This document shows positions 38,952-49,023 of a stretch of 64,000 nucleotides of DNA, one piece after another. The position numbers and the translations under genes were made by a program. Within the stretch, counting starts at the first letter, position 1. Every line of letters starts with the position of its first letter. The DNA is from Lacinutrix sp. MedPE-SW (lineage in GTDB: Bacteria > Bacteroidota > Bacteroidia > Flavobacteriales > Flavobacteriaceae), in assembly GCF_001874145.1 (NCBI RefSeq), contig NZ_MPCX01000007.1, positions 109,679-173,678 on the forward strand, given 5' to 3'. The notes below the pieces were generated by a model, which searched no databases, was not told the origin of the DNA, and worked only from the letters and a program-made list of their open reading frames with translations.

Positions 38952-41477
38952 ATGGCTAAGAATTTAGTAATAGTTGAGTCACCAGCTAAGGCGAAAACGA
39001 TAGAGAAATTTCTAGGAAAAGATTTTAAAGTAGAATCAAGTTATGGGCATATTTCAGATTTGCCTTCAAAGGAATTAGGTGTAGATGTAGACGGTGATTT
39101 TGATCCAAAATATCAAGTATCCACAGATAAAAAAGCAGTTGTAAAAAAACTAAAGGATTTAGCCAAAAAAGCAGAAATTGTTTGGTTAGCTAGTGATGAG
39201 GATCGCGAGGGTGAGGCTATAGCTTGGCACTTAGCAGAATCTCTTGGCTTAGATAAAGAGAAAACTAAACGAATTGTTTTTCATGAAATTACAAAAGCTG
39301 CCATTCAAAAAGCGGTAGAAAACCCAAGACAAATAGATTACGATTTAGTAGATGCGCAACAAGCAAGACGTGTTTTAGATCGAATTGTAGGTTATGAGTT
39401 GTCTCCAGTACTTTGGAGAAAAGTAAAAGGAGGACTTTCAGCAGGTAGAGTGCAATCTGTATCTGTAAGATTAATTGTTGAACGTGAAAGAGAAATTCAA
39501 GCTTTTAATGCAGAAGCGTCTTATAGAATAGATGCCGAATTTTCTAATGAAGAAGGACAATCGTTTAAGGCTAAATTGCCAAAAACCATAAAAACAAAAG
39601 CCGAAGCCTTAAAGTTTTTAGAAAAAAATGCCAAAACAACATTTAAGGTTTCAGATTTAGAAAAAAAACCTGCTAAAAAATCTCCAGCAGCACCATTTAC
39701 AACCTCTACATTACAACAAGAGGCATCACGAAAGTTATATTTTTCAGTAAGTAAAACCATGACAATGGCGCAACGCCTTTATGAAGCGGGTTTAATTACT
39801 TATATGAGAACAGATAGTGTAAACCTATCTAAAGAAGCAAAGCAAGGTGCAGCAAAAGAAATTATAGAAGCTTACGGTAAAGAATATGCTAAAGAGCGTA
39901 ATTATAAAGGAAAATCTAAAGGAGCACAAGAAGCTCACGAAGCTATTAGACCAACAGATTTTTCTGCACATTCTGCAGGTTTAGACAATGATCAAGTTAG
40001 ATTATACGAGTTAATTTGGAAACGAGCTATTGCATCACAAATGAGTGAAGCAAAATTAGAACGTACAAATGTAAAAATTAAAGCAGCAGACCATAAAGAA
40101 GTATTTTCTGCAAATGGAGAAGTAATAACATTTGATGGTTTCTTAAAAGTATATCTTGAAGGAACAGATGATGAGGATTTAGAACAGCAAGAAGGTATGT
40201 TGCCTGCCATGAAAGTTGGAGAAACACTATTAAATAATAGTATTACAGCAACAGAACGTTACACTAGGGCACCTTATAGATATACCGAAGCTTCATTAGT
40301 TAAAAAACTTGAAGAGTTAGGTATTGGTAGACCATCTACATACGCACCAACTATTTCTACAATTCAAAATAGAAATTATGTAGAAAAAGGAACAGTAGAA
40401 GGAACAGAGCGTAACTATACGCAATTAGTGCTTAAAAATGGAGATGTAAAAGACAATCTGCTAACAGAAAAAGTAGGGTCAGATAAAGGTAAATTAGTAC
40501 CTACAGATATTGGTATAATTGTAACCGATTTTTTAGTAAATCATTTTGAAAGTATATTAGATTATAGTTTTACAGCAAATGTAGAAGATCAATTTGATGA
40601 TATTGCCGACGGTAAAGCAGATTGGAAAAAAGTAATGAAAAACTTTTATAAAGATTTTCATCCAAGAGTTATAGACGTTCAGGAAAATGCTGAAAGAGAA
40701 TCTGGAGAACGTATTTTAGGAGAAGACCCTAAAACAGGAAAGCGTGTGAGTGTTCGTTTAGGTAAGTTTGGACCAATGGTACAAATGGGTACGGTAGATG
40801 ATGAAGAAAAGCCAACTTTTGCAAGCTTAAGCCCTGATCAGCAATTAGGAAGTATTACTTTTGAAGAAGCGATGGATTTGTTTAAATTGCCTAAAAAATT
40901 AGGAGAATATAAAGACGAATCTGTTGAGGTAAATAATGGGCGTTTTGGACCATATGTTAAATTTGGAAAAGCATATGTCTCATTGCCAAAAGGAACAGAC
41001 CCTTTAAGTGTAGAGTATGATTATGCTGTAGAACTTATAAAAGAGAAAGAAAAAGCAGATGCACCAATTTATACATATAAAGATTTACCTGTACAAAAAG
41101 GAAAAGGACGTTTTGGGCCATACATAAAATGGAACAATATGTTCATTAACGTTAACAAAAAGTACGATTGGGATAATTTGTCTGAAGATGATATAATAGA
41201 ACTTATTGAAGTAAAAATCCAAAAGGAAATTGATAAGGTTGTACATAATTGGGAAGATGAAGGAATACGTGTAGAAAAAGCACGTTGGGGAAGACATAAT
41301 GTAATTCAAGGAAAAGTAAAAATTGAATTACCAAAAACAGTAGATGCAGCAGCACTAACTTTAGATGAGGTGAAAGCGATAATAGAAAAAAACGCCCCTA
41401 AGAAAAAAACAACAAAAAGAAAAACTGCCGCAAAGAAAACAACAACAAAGAAAAAAGCCACAGCTAAAAAGAAGTAA
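38952..41477 (+). CDS. topA: DNA topoisomerase I
   Basis: An 841-residue type IA topoisomerase that relaxes negative supercoils. The N-terminal TOPRIM domain shows IVESPAKAKTIEKFLG and DEDREGEAIAWH. The active-site region is LITYMRTDS (Tyr near residue 278). The C-terminal part has repeat units with GRFGPYVKFG and GRFGPYIKW in place of zinc fingers, and then a Lys/Thr/Ala-rich tail of about 30 residues that probably binds DNA. It is followed after 6 bp by the arginase-fold gene. Confidence 0.97.
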   Translation: MAKNLVIVESPAKAKTIEKFLGKDFKVESSYGHISDLPSKELGVDVDGDFDPKYQVSTDKKAVVKKLKDLAKKAEIVWLASDEDREGEAIAWHLAESLGLDKEKTKRIVFHEITKAAIQKAVENPRQIDYDLVDAQQARRVLDRIVGYELSPVLWRKVKGGLSAGRVQSVSVRLIVEREREIQAFNAEASYRIDAEFSNEEGQSFKAKLPKTIKTKAEALKFLEKNAKTTFKVSDLEKKPAKKSPAAPFTTSTLQQEASRKLYFSVSKTMTMAQRLYEAGLITYMRTDSVNLSKEAKQGAAKEIIEAYGKEYAKERNYKGKSKGAQEAHEAIRPTDFSAHSAGLDNDQVRLYELIWKRAIASQMSEAKLERTNVKIKAADHKEVFSANGEVITFDGFLKVYLEGTDDEDLEQQEGMLPAMKVGETLLNNSITATERYTRAPYRYTEASLVKKLEELGIGRPSTYAPTISTIQNRNYVEKGTVEGTERNYTQLVLKNGDVKDNLLTEKVGSDKGKLVPTDIGIIVTDFLVNHFESILDYSFTANVEDQFDDIADGKADWKKVMKNFYKDFHPRVIDVQENAERESGERILGEDPKTGKRVSVRLGKFGPMVQMGTVDDEEKPTFASLSPDQQLGSITFEEAMDLFKLPKKLGEYKDESVEVNNGRFGPYVKFGKAYVSLPKGTDPLSVEYDYAVELIKEKEKADAPIYTYKDLPVQKGKGRFGPYIKWNNMFINVNKKYDWDNLSEDDIIELIEVKIQKEIDKVVHNWEDEGIRVEKARWGRHNVIQGKVKIELPKTVDAAALTLDEVKAIIEKNAPKKKTTKRKTAAKKTTTKKKATAKKK

Positions 41478-41483
41478 TACTTT

Positions 41484-42650
41484 ATGAATTTTAATTTTTT
41501 GTCTCCTGTATCAGATTCGGTTTTAGCTCATAATGAGCTTTTATCTATGCAAGCTCTAGGACGAAAATTAAAAATTCATTCTGCTCAAAATGGAATTCCA
41601 GATTTAGAAGATGTATCTATTGCAATAATCGGAGTTTTAGAAAATAGAAATGATGTTAATTATATAGGTGAAGAATTTCAGCTAAATGAAGTTAGAAAAT
41701 CGTTTTATGCATTATTTCCTGGAAGTTGGAATACAACCATTGCAGATTTAGGCGATATAAATAAAGGAGAATCTGTTGAAGACACTTACTTTGCTTTAAA
41801 AACAACAGTCTCTATATTAATTCAAAAAAAAATAATTCCTGTTATCTTAGGAGGAAGTCAAGATTTGACTTATGCCATTTATCGAGCTTACGATAATTTA
41901 AAACCTATGGTTAATATCGTGAATGTAGATTCGCGTTTTGATTTAGGTGATTCAGCAAAACCAATAAAAAATAATAGTTTTATTGGTAAAATTATATTGG
42001 ATGAACCATATAATTTGTTTAATTATGCAGCTTTAGGATATCAAACGTACTTTAATTCGCAAGAAGAAATAGATTTAATGGAGCGCTTGTATTTTGAAGC
42101 CTATCGTCTAGGTGAAATATCTAATGATATTACAATTGTAGAGCCTGCGATGAGAGATGCAAATATTGTGAGTATAGATTTAGGAGCAGTAAAAGCATCA
42201 GAAGTAAGTTTAAAACAACGTTTGTCTCCTAATGGATTAGATGGAAAAGAAATTTGTGCAATTGCAAGATATGCTGGAATTAGTAACAAAGTAACATCAT
42301 TCGGTATCTTCGAGTATAAGCCTTCTTATGACGATGAAGTGACGTCAATGTTGATTTCGCAAATGCTATGGTATTTCATAGAAGGTTATAATTGTCGTGT
42401 TGTAGATGATGAATTTGTAAATGATAATAACCATCAAAAATTTACAGCATTAACCAGCTCTGAAGAATTAGTTTTTTATAAAAGCACTAAAACAGGACGT
42501 TGGTGGATAGAGATTCCTTTTTTGGCAAATGTTAATAATAAATTAAAAAAGCATACGTTATTATCTTGCACACATAAAGATTATCTTGACGCTTGTAACG
42601 ATAAAATACCAGAACGATGGTATAAAGCGTACCAAAAAAATAGTGTTTAA
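41484..42650 (+). CDS. Arginase/formimidoylglutamase-fold protein with degraded metal site
   Basis: A 388-residue member of the ureohydrolase fold, probably listed elsewhere as formimidoylglutamase. The three metal-binding motifs are present but altered. The GGxH motif reads GGSQD with Gln126 in place of His. The DAHxD motif reads DSRFD (149-153) with Arg151 in place of His. The SFDxD motif reads SIDLG (230-234) with Gly234 in place of Asp. A working Mn2 centre is unlikely, so it may be a structural or regulatory protein. It lies between topA (6 bp) and gldK (164 bp). Confidence 0.75.
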   Translation: MNFNFLSPVSDSVLAHNELLSMQALGRKLKIHSAQNGIPDLEDVSIAIIGVLENRNDVNYIGEEFQLNEVRKSFYALFPGSWNTTIADLGDINKGESVEDTYFALKTTVSILIQKKIIPVILGGSQDLTYAIYRAYDNLKPMVNIVNVDSRFDLGDSAKPIKNNSFIGKIILDEPYNLFNYAALGYQTYFNSQEEIDLMERLYFEAYRLGEISNDITIVEPAMRDANIVSIDLGAVKASEVSLKQRLSPNGLDGKEICAIARYAGISNKVTSFGIFEYKPSYDDEVTSMLISQMLWYFIEGYNCRVVDDEFVNDNNHQKFTALTSSEELVFYKSTKTGRWWIEIPFLANVNNKLKKHTLLSCTHKDYLDACNDKIPERWYKAYQKNSV

Positions 42651-42771
42651 AAAGTGAAAAATGTTCAATTTTAACAATTTCTTAATCGTTTAAATGTGAA
42701 TTTTATACGATGAAATGTAATTTTTTTTAGTTAAAAAGTTGTTTTTTTGAAAATATATAAATATGTTTACG

Positions 42772-42790
42772 CTCTTAAAAAATTTAAGAG
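42772..42790 (+). promoter_or_regulatory. Perfect dyad in the gldK leader
   Basis: CTCTTAAA (42772-42779) and TTTAAGAG (42783-42790) form a perfect 8-bp inverted repeat with a 3-nt spacer, ending 24 bp before the gldK ATG. There is no T run, so it is not a terminator. It could be an operator or a leader hairpin affecting translation of gldK. Confidence 0.45.
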
Positions 42791-42814
42791 ATTAATTAAC
42801 CTCGAGTTTTTATC

Positions 42815-44188
42815 ATGAATATGAAGAAGTTTGTATTATTAACAGCGGTTTTAGCGCTTTTAGCAAGTTGTGGGTCTAAGGACAAAGGACAACTAGTTGG
42901 TGTTAAAGGAAAAAAATGGCATCCAGAAAAACCTTATGGAATGACATTAGTGCCTGGAGGCGCATTTATTATGGGTAAAGCTGATGATGATTTGGCTGGA
43001 ATTCAAGATGCACCTGCAAAAACAGTTACAGTAAGAGCCTTTTATATGGACGAGACTGAAATTACTAATAGTGAATACCGCCAGTTCGTAGAATGGGTAA
43101 GAGATTCTACTATTAGAACAAAATTAGCAATCTTAGCAGACGAAGTTGGAGAAACTGGAGACAGTGGAGAACCTGGTATTGGTCAATATGCTTTTAAAGA
43201 TGCAAACCCAGACGAAATGACGCCTTACGAGCAATATATGTTAGATAACTATAGTGGTCTAGGAGAAACAGGTTATGAGGGTAGAAAATTAAATCACGAT
43301 GTAGATTTAATTTTTGATACTGCAGAATATCCAGATGAGTATTACGTAGAGGTAATGGATACTATGTATCTTCCAATAGAAGAGTCTTATAACGGACAAC
43401 GTACTTGGGATGTTACAAAGTTTAAATTCCAGTATTCATATATGGATATTGCAAAAGCTGCAAAAAACAAAAATTTACGTCGTAAAGATGTTATTATAAA
43501 AGAAGAGGTAGAAATCTATCCAGATACTACAGCATGGATTCGTGACTTTGCTTATTCTTACAATGAGCCAATGCATAACGATTACTTCTGGCATGATGCT
43601 TATAGCGATTACCCAGTAGTAGGAGTATCTTGGAAGCAAGCTAAAGCATTTTGCCAATGGAGAACTTTAAAGCACAACGCTTATCGTAAAGAAAGAAAAA
43701 GACATTACGTAAATTCATACCGCTTACCAAGTGAAGCAGAGTGGGAATACGCAGCAAGAGGTGGATTGCAAGCCGCAACTTTCCCTTGGGGTGGACCATA
43801 TGCTAAAAACGATAGAGGTTGTTTTATGGCAAACTTTAAACCATTACGAGGTGATTATGCAGCAGATCAAGCATTATACACTGTAGAGGCAGATGCATTT
43901 GAGCCTAACGACTTTAACCTGTACAATATGGCAGGAAATGTTTCAGAATGGGTAAACGCATCTTACGATCCTGCATCATACGAGTATGCTTCAACTATTA
44001 ATCCAAGTGTTAATGATGCCAATAACCAACGTAAAGTTGTTAGAGGTGGATCTTGGAAAGATGTTGCTTACTTCCTACAAGTAAGTTCAAGAGATTATGA
44101 GTATGCAGATTCAGCAAGAAGTTACATTGGTTTTAGAACCGTACAAGATTATATGGGAACTGAAGTAACAGCAAACTCTAGAAGATAA
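42815..44188 (+). CDS. gldK: Gliding motility / T9SS lipoprotein GldK
   Basis: A 457-residue outer-membrane lipoprotein of the type IX secretion system (PorK homologue). It has a lipobox near LLASC, then a formylglycine-generating-enzyme (sulfatase-modifying factor) fold: GMTLVPGGAFIMG, TEITNSEYRQFV, RLPSEAEWEYAARGG, NMAGNVSEWV and VVRGGSWKD. In the T9SS it forms the periplasmic ring with GldN and has no enzymatic role there. First gene of gldKLMN. Confidence 0.97.
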   Translation: MNMKKFVLLTAVLALLASCGSKDKGQLVGVKGKKWHPEKPYGMTLVPGGAFIMGKADDDLAGIQDAPAKTVTVRAFYMDETEITNSEYRQFVEWVRDSTIRTKLAILADEVGETGDSGEPGIGQYAFKDANPDEMTPYEQYMLDNYSGLGETGYEGRKLNHDVDLIFDTAEYPDEYYVEVMDTMYLPIEESYNGQRTWDVTKFKFQYSYMDIAKAAKNKNLRRKDVIIKEEVEIYPDTTAWIRDFAYSYNEPMHNDYFWHDAYSDYPVVGVSWKQAKAFCQWRTLKHNAYRKERKRHYVNSYRLPSEAEWEYAARGGLQAATFPWGGPYAKNDRGCFMANFKPLRGDYAADQALYTVEADAFEPNDFNLYNMAGNVSEWVNASYDPASYEYASTINPSVNDANNQRKVVRGGSWKDVAYFLQVSSRDYEYADSARSYIGFRTVQDYMGTEVTANSRR

Positions 44189-44247
44189 ATAAAAAACCTA
44201 CTTAATTAAATTAACTACTAAAAAAAAACAACAAAAACTTAGAAATT

Positions 44248-44883
44248 ATGGCACAAAAAGGCAAAATCACAATCACAAACATGATCTACGGATTAGGAGC
44301 AGCAATCGTAATCGTAGGAGCATTATTTAAAATTCAGCACTGGCCTTATGGTTCAGAGATTTTAACACTTGGTATGATTGTAGAAGCATTAGTATTTACA
44401 TACTCTGCATTCGAGAGACAATCAGCAGATTTAGATTGGTCTTTAGTTTATCCAGAATTAGCTGGAGGAGCAGTAACTAAAAGAGCTAAAAAATTAGAAG
44501 AGCCAAAAGATGCAGAAGGTTTATTATCTAAAAAATTAGATAACTTATTAAAAGATGCAAAAATTGACGGAGAGTTAATGGCTAGTTTAGGTAACAGCAT
44601 TAAAAACTTTGAAGGAGCTGCAAAAGGAATTTCTCCTACAGTAGACGCTATGGCTGCACAAAAGAAGTATGGAGAAGAAATGTCTCTTGCTGCTGCACAA
44701 ATGGAATCTTTAAACAGCTTATACAAAGTACAAATGGAGGCTGCAAGTCGTCAAGCTGCAATTAACGAAGAGTCTGTAGAAAACGCTTCGAAATTAAAAG
44801 AACAAATGCAATCATTAGCATCTAACTTATCTTCTTTAAACGGAGTATACGGTGGTATGTTAACTGCTATGAACAAAAACTAA
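44248..44883 (+). CDS. gldL: T9SS / gliding motor protein GldL
   Basis: A 211-residue inner-membrane protein with two N-terminal helices (about residues 11-29 and 36-56), including the conserved LFKIQHWPYGSE loop between them. A long cytoplasmic helical tail follows. GldL with GldM forms the proton-driven rotary motor of type IX secretion and gliding. It lies 59 bp after gldK. Confidence 0.97.
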   Translation: MAQKGKITITNMIYGLGAAIVIVGALFKIQHWPYGSEILTLGMIVEALVFTYSAFERQSADLDWSLVYPELAGGAVTKRAKKLEEPKDAEGLLSKKLDNLLKDAKIDGELMASLGNSIKNFEGAAKGISPTVDAMAAQKKYGEEMSLAAAQMESLNSLYKVQMEAASRQAAINEESVENASKLKEQMQSLASNLSSLNGVYGGMLTAMNKN

Positions 44884-44930
44884 TTAGTAATTAGTATAAT
44901 TAATATTAATAAATTAAAAACTAATTAGAC

Positions 44931-46496
44931 ATGGCAGGAGGAAAAGCATCTGCAAGGCAGAAAATGATTAACCTGATGTATTTAGTATTCATCGCGATGA
45001 TGGCTATGAATATGTCAAAAGAAGTACTATCAGCATTTGGATTAATGGACGCTAAGTTCGAAGAATCTAATGAAGTTGCTTCAGAAAAAAATAGCGCTTT
45101 ATTAGCAGATTTAGAAACTAAAGCTGAAGAGAAAAAAGAAGAATTTGCAGTACCTTTTAATAAAGCAACTCAAGTAAACGCAGTTTCAGATAAATTTTTT
45201 AAATATATAGGGTCTTTAAAGGCAGATATTCTTAGAGAAGGAAACTATTCTGTAGATCCAGAAACTGGAAAATTACCTTTCGAGGCAATGGATAAAACTG
45301 ATATCCTTGACGAAATGTGGTTTACAGGAGATCGTGAAACTAAAAAAGGTCAGGAAGTTATTGCTAAAATTGAGCAATATAAAGCAGATATTAAAAACAT
45401 TCTTGGAACAGACGTAAAATATCAAAAAGCTATTGAGCGTTTAGAAAAGCGTTTTTCTACTGAAGAGGTTAAAACTAAAGAAGGCGTAACAAAAAGTTGG
45501 TTAAATTATAACTTTCAAGGTTTCCCAGCTATAGCATCTTACACAAAGTTAACTGCAATGCAAAACGATGTAAAGATGACAGAGGCTAATATGTTTAACC
45601 TATTTTTAGGAAACAGTTTAGATGAAGCAGTATCTTTAAAAAAATATCAAGCAATTGTATTAGCAGATAAATCTGCATTCTTTGCAGGAGAGAAGTTTCA
45701 AGGTAAAGTTGTATTAGGTAAATACGCTAATGTAACTCCAACTAAATTAACTGTTCAAGGTAAAGAAATTAATGTAGCAGAAGCTGTAGATTCTACAGGA
45801 GCTGCGAAATTAGACTTTAACGTTGGAAATGTTGGTGAGCAGGAAATTAAAGGTACTTTTACATTTTTAGAAGATGGTAAGCCTTTAGAAATCCCTATCG
45901 TTGGAAACTATGTAGTTGTACCAAGACCAAACTCTGCTACAATATCTGCAGATAAAATGAATGTTGTTTACCGTGGTGTATCTAACCCAATGACTATTTC
46001 TTTTGCTGGTGTTCCAGATAATAAAGTAAATGCTTCTGGTGCTGGATTATCTAAAGCAGGAAAAGCAGGTAAATATAATATGGTTCCTACTTCTGGAAAA
46101 GAAGTTACAATTAATGTTTCTGCTACTTTAGACGATGGTTCTAGAGCTTCAGATAAAAAGACATTTAGAATTAAAGATATTCCTAAACCTTCTGGTCAAA
46201 TTGCAGGTCAAACAGGTACAGCTAAATTACCAAGAAACAATGTTGAGATTGGTAAAATTGGAGCAGTATTAGAAGATTTCGATTTCGATTTACCATTAAC
46301 AGTTACAGGATTTAAAATTAAAGTAGAAGGTCAACCAAGTATATCTGTTTCAGGTAGCAGAATGAATGGTCAAGCTAAAGCGGCAATTCGTAAAGCAAAA
46401 AGAGGATCTTCTATTCAAGTATTCGATATAAAATCAAAGTCAAGTGGGCCTAGAATTAAGCCAGCTTCACCATTAGTTATAGAGTTAACTAACTAA
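44931..46496 (+). CDS. gldM: T9SS / gliding motor protein GldM
   Basis: A 521-residue protein with a short cytoplasmic N-terminus (AGGKASARQKMIN), a single membrane helix (about 11-30, YLVFIAMMAMNMSKEVLS) and a long periplasmic arm made of several beta domains. The arm crosses the periplasm and meets the GldKN ring, passing on rotation. It lies 47 bp after gldL. Confidence 0.97.
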   Translation: MAGGKASARQKMINLMYLVFIAMMAMNMSKEVLSAFGLMDAKFEESNEVASEKNSALLADLETKAEEKKEEFAVPFNKATQVNAVSDKFFKYIGSLKADILREGNYSVDPETGKLPFEAMDKTDILDEMWFTGDRETKKGQEVIAKIEQYKADIKNILGTDVKYQKAIERLEKRFSTEEVKTKEGVTKSWLNYNFQGFPAIASYTKLTAMQNDVKMTEANMFNLFLGNSLDEAVSLKKYQAIVLADKSAFFAGEKFQGKVVLGKYANVTPTKLTVQGKEINVAEAVDSTGAAKLDFNVGNVGEQEIKGTFTFLEDGKPLEIPIVGNYVVVPRPNSATISADKMNVVYRGVSNPMTISFAGVPDNKVNASGAGLSKAGKAGKYNMVPTSGKEVTINVSATLDDGSRASDKKTFRIKDIPKPSGQIAGQTGTAKLPRNNVEIGKIGAVLEDFDFDLPLTVTGFKIKVEGQPSISVSGSRMNGQAKAAIRKAKRGSSIQVFDIKSKSSGPRIKPASPLVIELTN

Positions 46497-46533
46497 TCAA
46501 CTTTATAATTAAATAAATTTTAAAATTAATAAT

Positions 46534-47433
46534 ATGAACTATAAATCTTTATTAGCAATCGTATGTGGTGTACTAGTTACTTCTAGTGCTTTTGCTCAAG
46601 CTAATATCTTAAATGCTAAATCTCCAGACGAGATTGGTGTTAGAACTGAAGAACAAAAAGCTTTAGATAACGATAAGCCGTTAGAATACGGTTATGTTGA
46701 TGATAGAGATATCATGTTCGCTAAAATGACTTGGGAGAAAGTTATATTAGACGAGCGTGTAAACTTCCCATTATACTATCCTGTAGATACTAATAATATT
46801 GGAAGCAATAGACGTTCATTATACGATGTATTAACTAAAGCTATCGTAGATGGTGAAATTGAAACTGTTTATAACGATTCATATTTTACTGGAAAACGTA
46901 CACAAAAAGAATTAGCAGACATTACTACTAAAGTTGATACTTTAGATATAGGTTATGATCAATTTAATGCTGAAGGCCGAGTTGATGCAGAATATATTAC
47001 TACAAGACAAATTTCTTCGTTTGATATAAGTGCATATTTAATTAAAGGATTATGGTACTTCGATAAGCGTCAAGGAGAATTAAAATACCGTTTATTAGGT
47101 ATAGCACCAGCTGCACCAGATGTAAACTTTATAGATTCTGACGATGAAGCTAATAAAGAACCTAATCCATTATTTTGGATATTTTATCCAGATGCGAGAG
47201 AAGTTTTGCATGAAGCAAAATCTTTTAACTCTAAAAATAGTGCAATTCCTTTTTCTTTCGATCATATTTTAAATTCACGTCGTTTTAATAGTGTAATAAC
47301 TAGAGAAGAAAACGTGTATGGCGATCGTAAAGTTGAAGATTATATTCCAGAAAATGCTTTAATGCAATTATTAGAATCAGAACGTATTAAAGAAAAAATT
47401 AGAAATTTTGAATTAGATATGTGGTCATACTAA
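46534..47433 (+). CDS. gldN: T9SS / gliding protein GldN
   Basis: A 299-residue periplasmic protein with a signal peptide ending near AFAQA (residue 23). It matches GldN/PorN: DDRDIMFAKMTWEKVILDERVNFPLYYP near the start, WYFDKRQGELKYRLLGIAPAAPD in the middle and FNSVITREENVYGDR near the end. It forms a ring with GldK under the outer membrane. Last gene of the operon; a strong terminator follows. Confidence 0.97.
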   Translation: MNYKSLLAIVCGVLVTSSAFAQANILNAKSPDEIGVRTEEQKALDNDKPLEYGYVDDRDIMFAKMTWEKVILDERVNFPLYYPVDTNNIGSNRRSLYDVLTKAIVDGEIETVYNDSYFTGKRTQKELADITTKVDTLDIGYDQFNAEGRVDAEYITTRQISSFDISAYLIKGLWYFDKRQGELKYRLLGIAPAAPDVNFIDSDDEANKEPNPLFWIFYPDAREVLHEAKSFNSKNSAIPFSFDHILNSRRFNSVITREENVYGDRKVEDYIPENALMQLLESERIKEKIRNFELDMWSY

Positions 47434-47453
47434 TTTTAAAAATATAAAAATTT

Positions 47454-47482
47454 AAACGCTCACTTTTTAGTGAGCGTTTTTT
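47454..47482 (+). terminator. Intrinsic terminator of gldKLMN
   Basis: A perfect 11-bp stem, AAACGCTCACT (47454-47464) with AGTGAGCGTTT (47469-47479), has a 4-nt loop followed by T residues. It lies 20 bp after the gldN stop and ends the gliding operon. Confidence 0.92.
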
Positions 47483-47508
47483 GTTATATAAAACAATATC
47501 TTCGCAGT

Positions 47509-48549
47509 ATGAAAGTAGATTATATAATTGTTGGTTGTGGATTAGCAGGTATTGCTTTTTGTGAGCAATTAATTGCAAATAAAAAATCTTTTGTTGTTTT
47601 TGATAATAGCTCACAACAATCTTCAACTGTAGCTGGTGGTTTATATAATCCAGTTACTTTAAAACGTTTTACACCTGTTTGGGAAAGTAAAAAGCAATTA
47701 GCTTTAGCTATTCCTATGTATAATGAAATTGAGAAACGATTAAATAAAAAATTCGATTATAAAGTTTCAGTAAAAAGAAGGTTTACTTCCTTAGAAGAGC
47801 AGAATAATTGGTTTGCAAGATCAGACAGAGAAGATTTATCAACGTATATGTCAACCACTATTAATAAAAACACTAACAAAAACATAGACGCTAATTTTGG
47901 TTTTGGTGAAGTTTTAGAAACTGGAAGAATAGATACTAAGCGTTTAATTTTAGAATATAAAAATTTTTTAAAATCTAAAAACTTACTAAAAGAACAAGCT
48001 TTTCACTATAATAATTTACAAGAAGAAGATGAGTTTATTGTTTATAATTTTGTAAAAGCTAAACATGTTATTTTTGCTGAAGGTTATGGATTAAAACAAA
48101 ACCCTTATTTTAATCAATTACCACTAATAGGAAGTAAAGGAGAATTAGTTACAATTAAAGCTCCAGATTTAAATTTAGACTTTGTTTTAAAATCTAGTGT
48201 TTTTATAATTCCTTTAGGAGAAGATATATATCGTGTGGGTTCAACATACGAGAGAGATAACAAAGACAATACCGTTACAGAGAAAGCAAGAGTAGAACTT
48301 TTAACAAAGCTCAAAACTATAATTAATTGTGGATTTGAAGTTGTAAATCAAGTAGCGGGAGTAAGGCCAACAGTAAAAGACAGAAGACCATTAGTAGGTA
48401 CTCACAAAACACATAAAAAAATACATGTATTAAACGGCTTAGGCACACGTGGTGTTATGATTGGGCCTTATGTTGCAAAGCAACTTTTTGAATTTATAGA
48501 ATTTAATACAGCTTTAGATCCAGTTATAGATATCAGTCGTTTTGCTTAA
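47509..48549 (+). CDS. FAD-dependent oxidoreductase (DAO family)
   Basis: A 346-residue flavoprotein starting at the ATG at 47509; a longer GTG start at 47470 would lie inside the gldN terminator. It has an N-terminal dinucleotide-binding motif, DYIIVGCGLAGIAFCEQ (GxGxxG), then AGGLYNPVTLKRFTPVW, and a C-terminal part with GVRPTVKDRRPLVG and GLGTRGVMIGPYVA, typical of D-amino-acid-oxidase-like enzymes. The substrate is not known. Its 3' end overlaps the convergent DUF983 gene by 17 bp. Confidence 0.8.
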   Translation: MKVDYIIVGCGLAGIAFCEQLIANKKSFVVFDNSSQQSSTVAGGLYNPVTLKRFTPVWESKKQLALAIPMYNEIEKRLNKKFDYKVSVKRRFTSLEEQNNWFARSDREDLSTYMSTTINKNTNKNIDANFGFGEVLETGRIDTKRLILEYKNFLKSKNLLKEQAFHYNNLQEEDEFIVYNFVKAKHVIFAEGYGLKQNPYFNQLPLIGSKGELVTIKAPDLNLDFVLKSSVFIIPLGEDIYRVGSTYERDNKDNTVTEKARVELLTKLKTIINCGFEVVNQVAGVRPTVKDRRPLVGTHKTHKKIHVLNGLGTRGVMIGPYVAKQLFEFIEFNTALDPVIDISRFA

Positions 48550-48937
48550 TATTATTTTTTTTAGCTAGCTTTTTATCATAGCTCATAAAAATATTTATCC
48601 AGATATTACGCGATAATCTAACAATAATTGGATATAATATAATTTGAGAAACTACAATTGCAATTAAAGCAACGTTTAAAGAACTATTTAAAAACAAATA
48701 GCTAATAATAAAAGCAGCAACAGCAAAAGCAATACCAACACCGTAGCTTACATACATAGAACCATAGAAAAAAGACGGTTCAATTTTATACTTTGTATTG
48801 CAGTTACTACAATTTTCATGCATTTCAAACAATTGCAAAACAGCATAAGGGTTTGGGTTTTTATACATAGACTCTTCGTGACACTTTGGGCACTTACCAG
48901 TAAAAATTCCGTAAAGTTTAGATCCTTTTTTAAACAT
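48533..48937 (-). CDS. DUF983 family membrane protein
   Basis: A 134-residue protein from the ATG at 48937; an upstream TTG at 48958 is less likely. The N-terminal part has two Cys pairs, GKCPKCHE and CSNCNTKY, forming a zinc-ribbon-like element. Then come YGSMYVSYG and two hydrophobic helices. These are the features of DUF983. Function unknown. It is convergent with the FAD oxidoreductase and overlaps its end. Confidence 0.82.
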   Translation of the reverse strand: MFKKGSKLYGIFTGKCPKCHEESMYKNPNPYAVLQLFEMHENCSNCNTKYKIEPSFFYGSMYVSYGVGIAFAVAAFIISYLFLNSSLNVALIAIVVSQIILYPIIVRLSRNIWINIFMSYDKKLAKKNNIKQND

Positions 48938-49023
48938 ATAATTTATGTACTTTTGCAATCATTAAACAATAACACAAAGTTAAACTATAGTAATTAATTT
49001 TGTGTAACAAAGGTTACAATTCC

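Noticed and set aside
47470..47508. Longer start for the FAD oxidoreductase
   Set aside because: The GTG at 47470 is inside the gldN terminator stem; the dinucleotide-binding motif begins right after the ATG at 47509.
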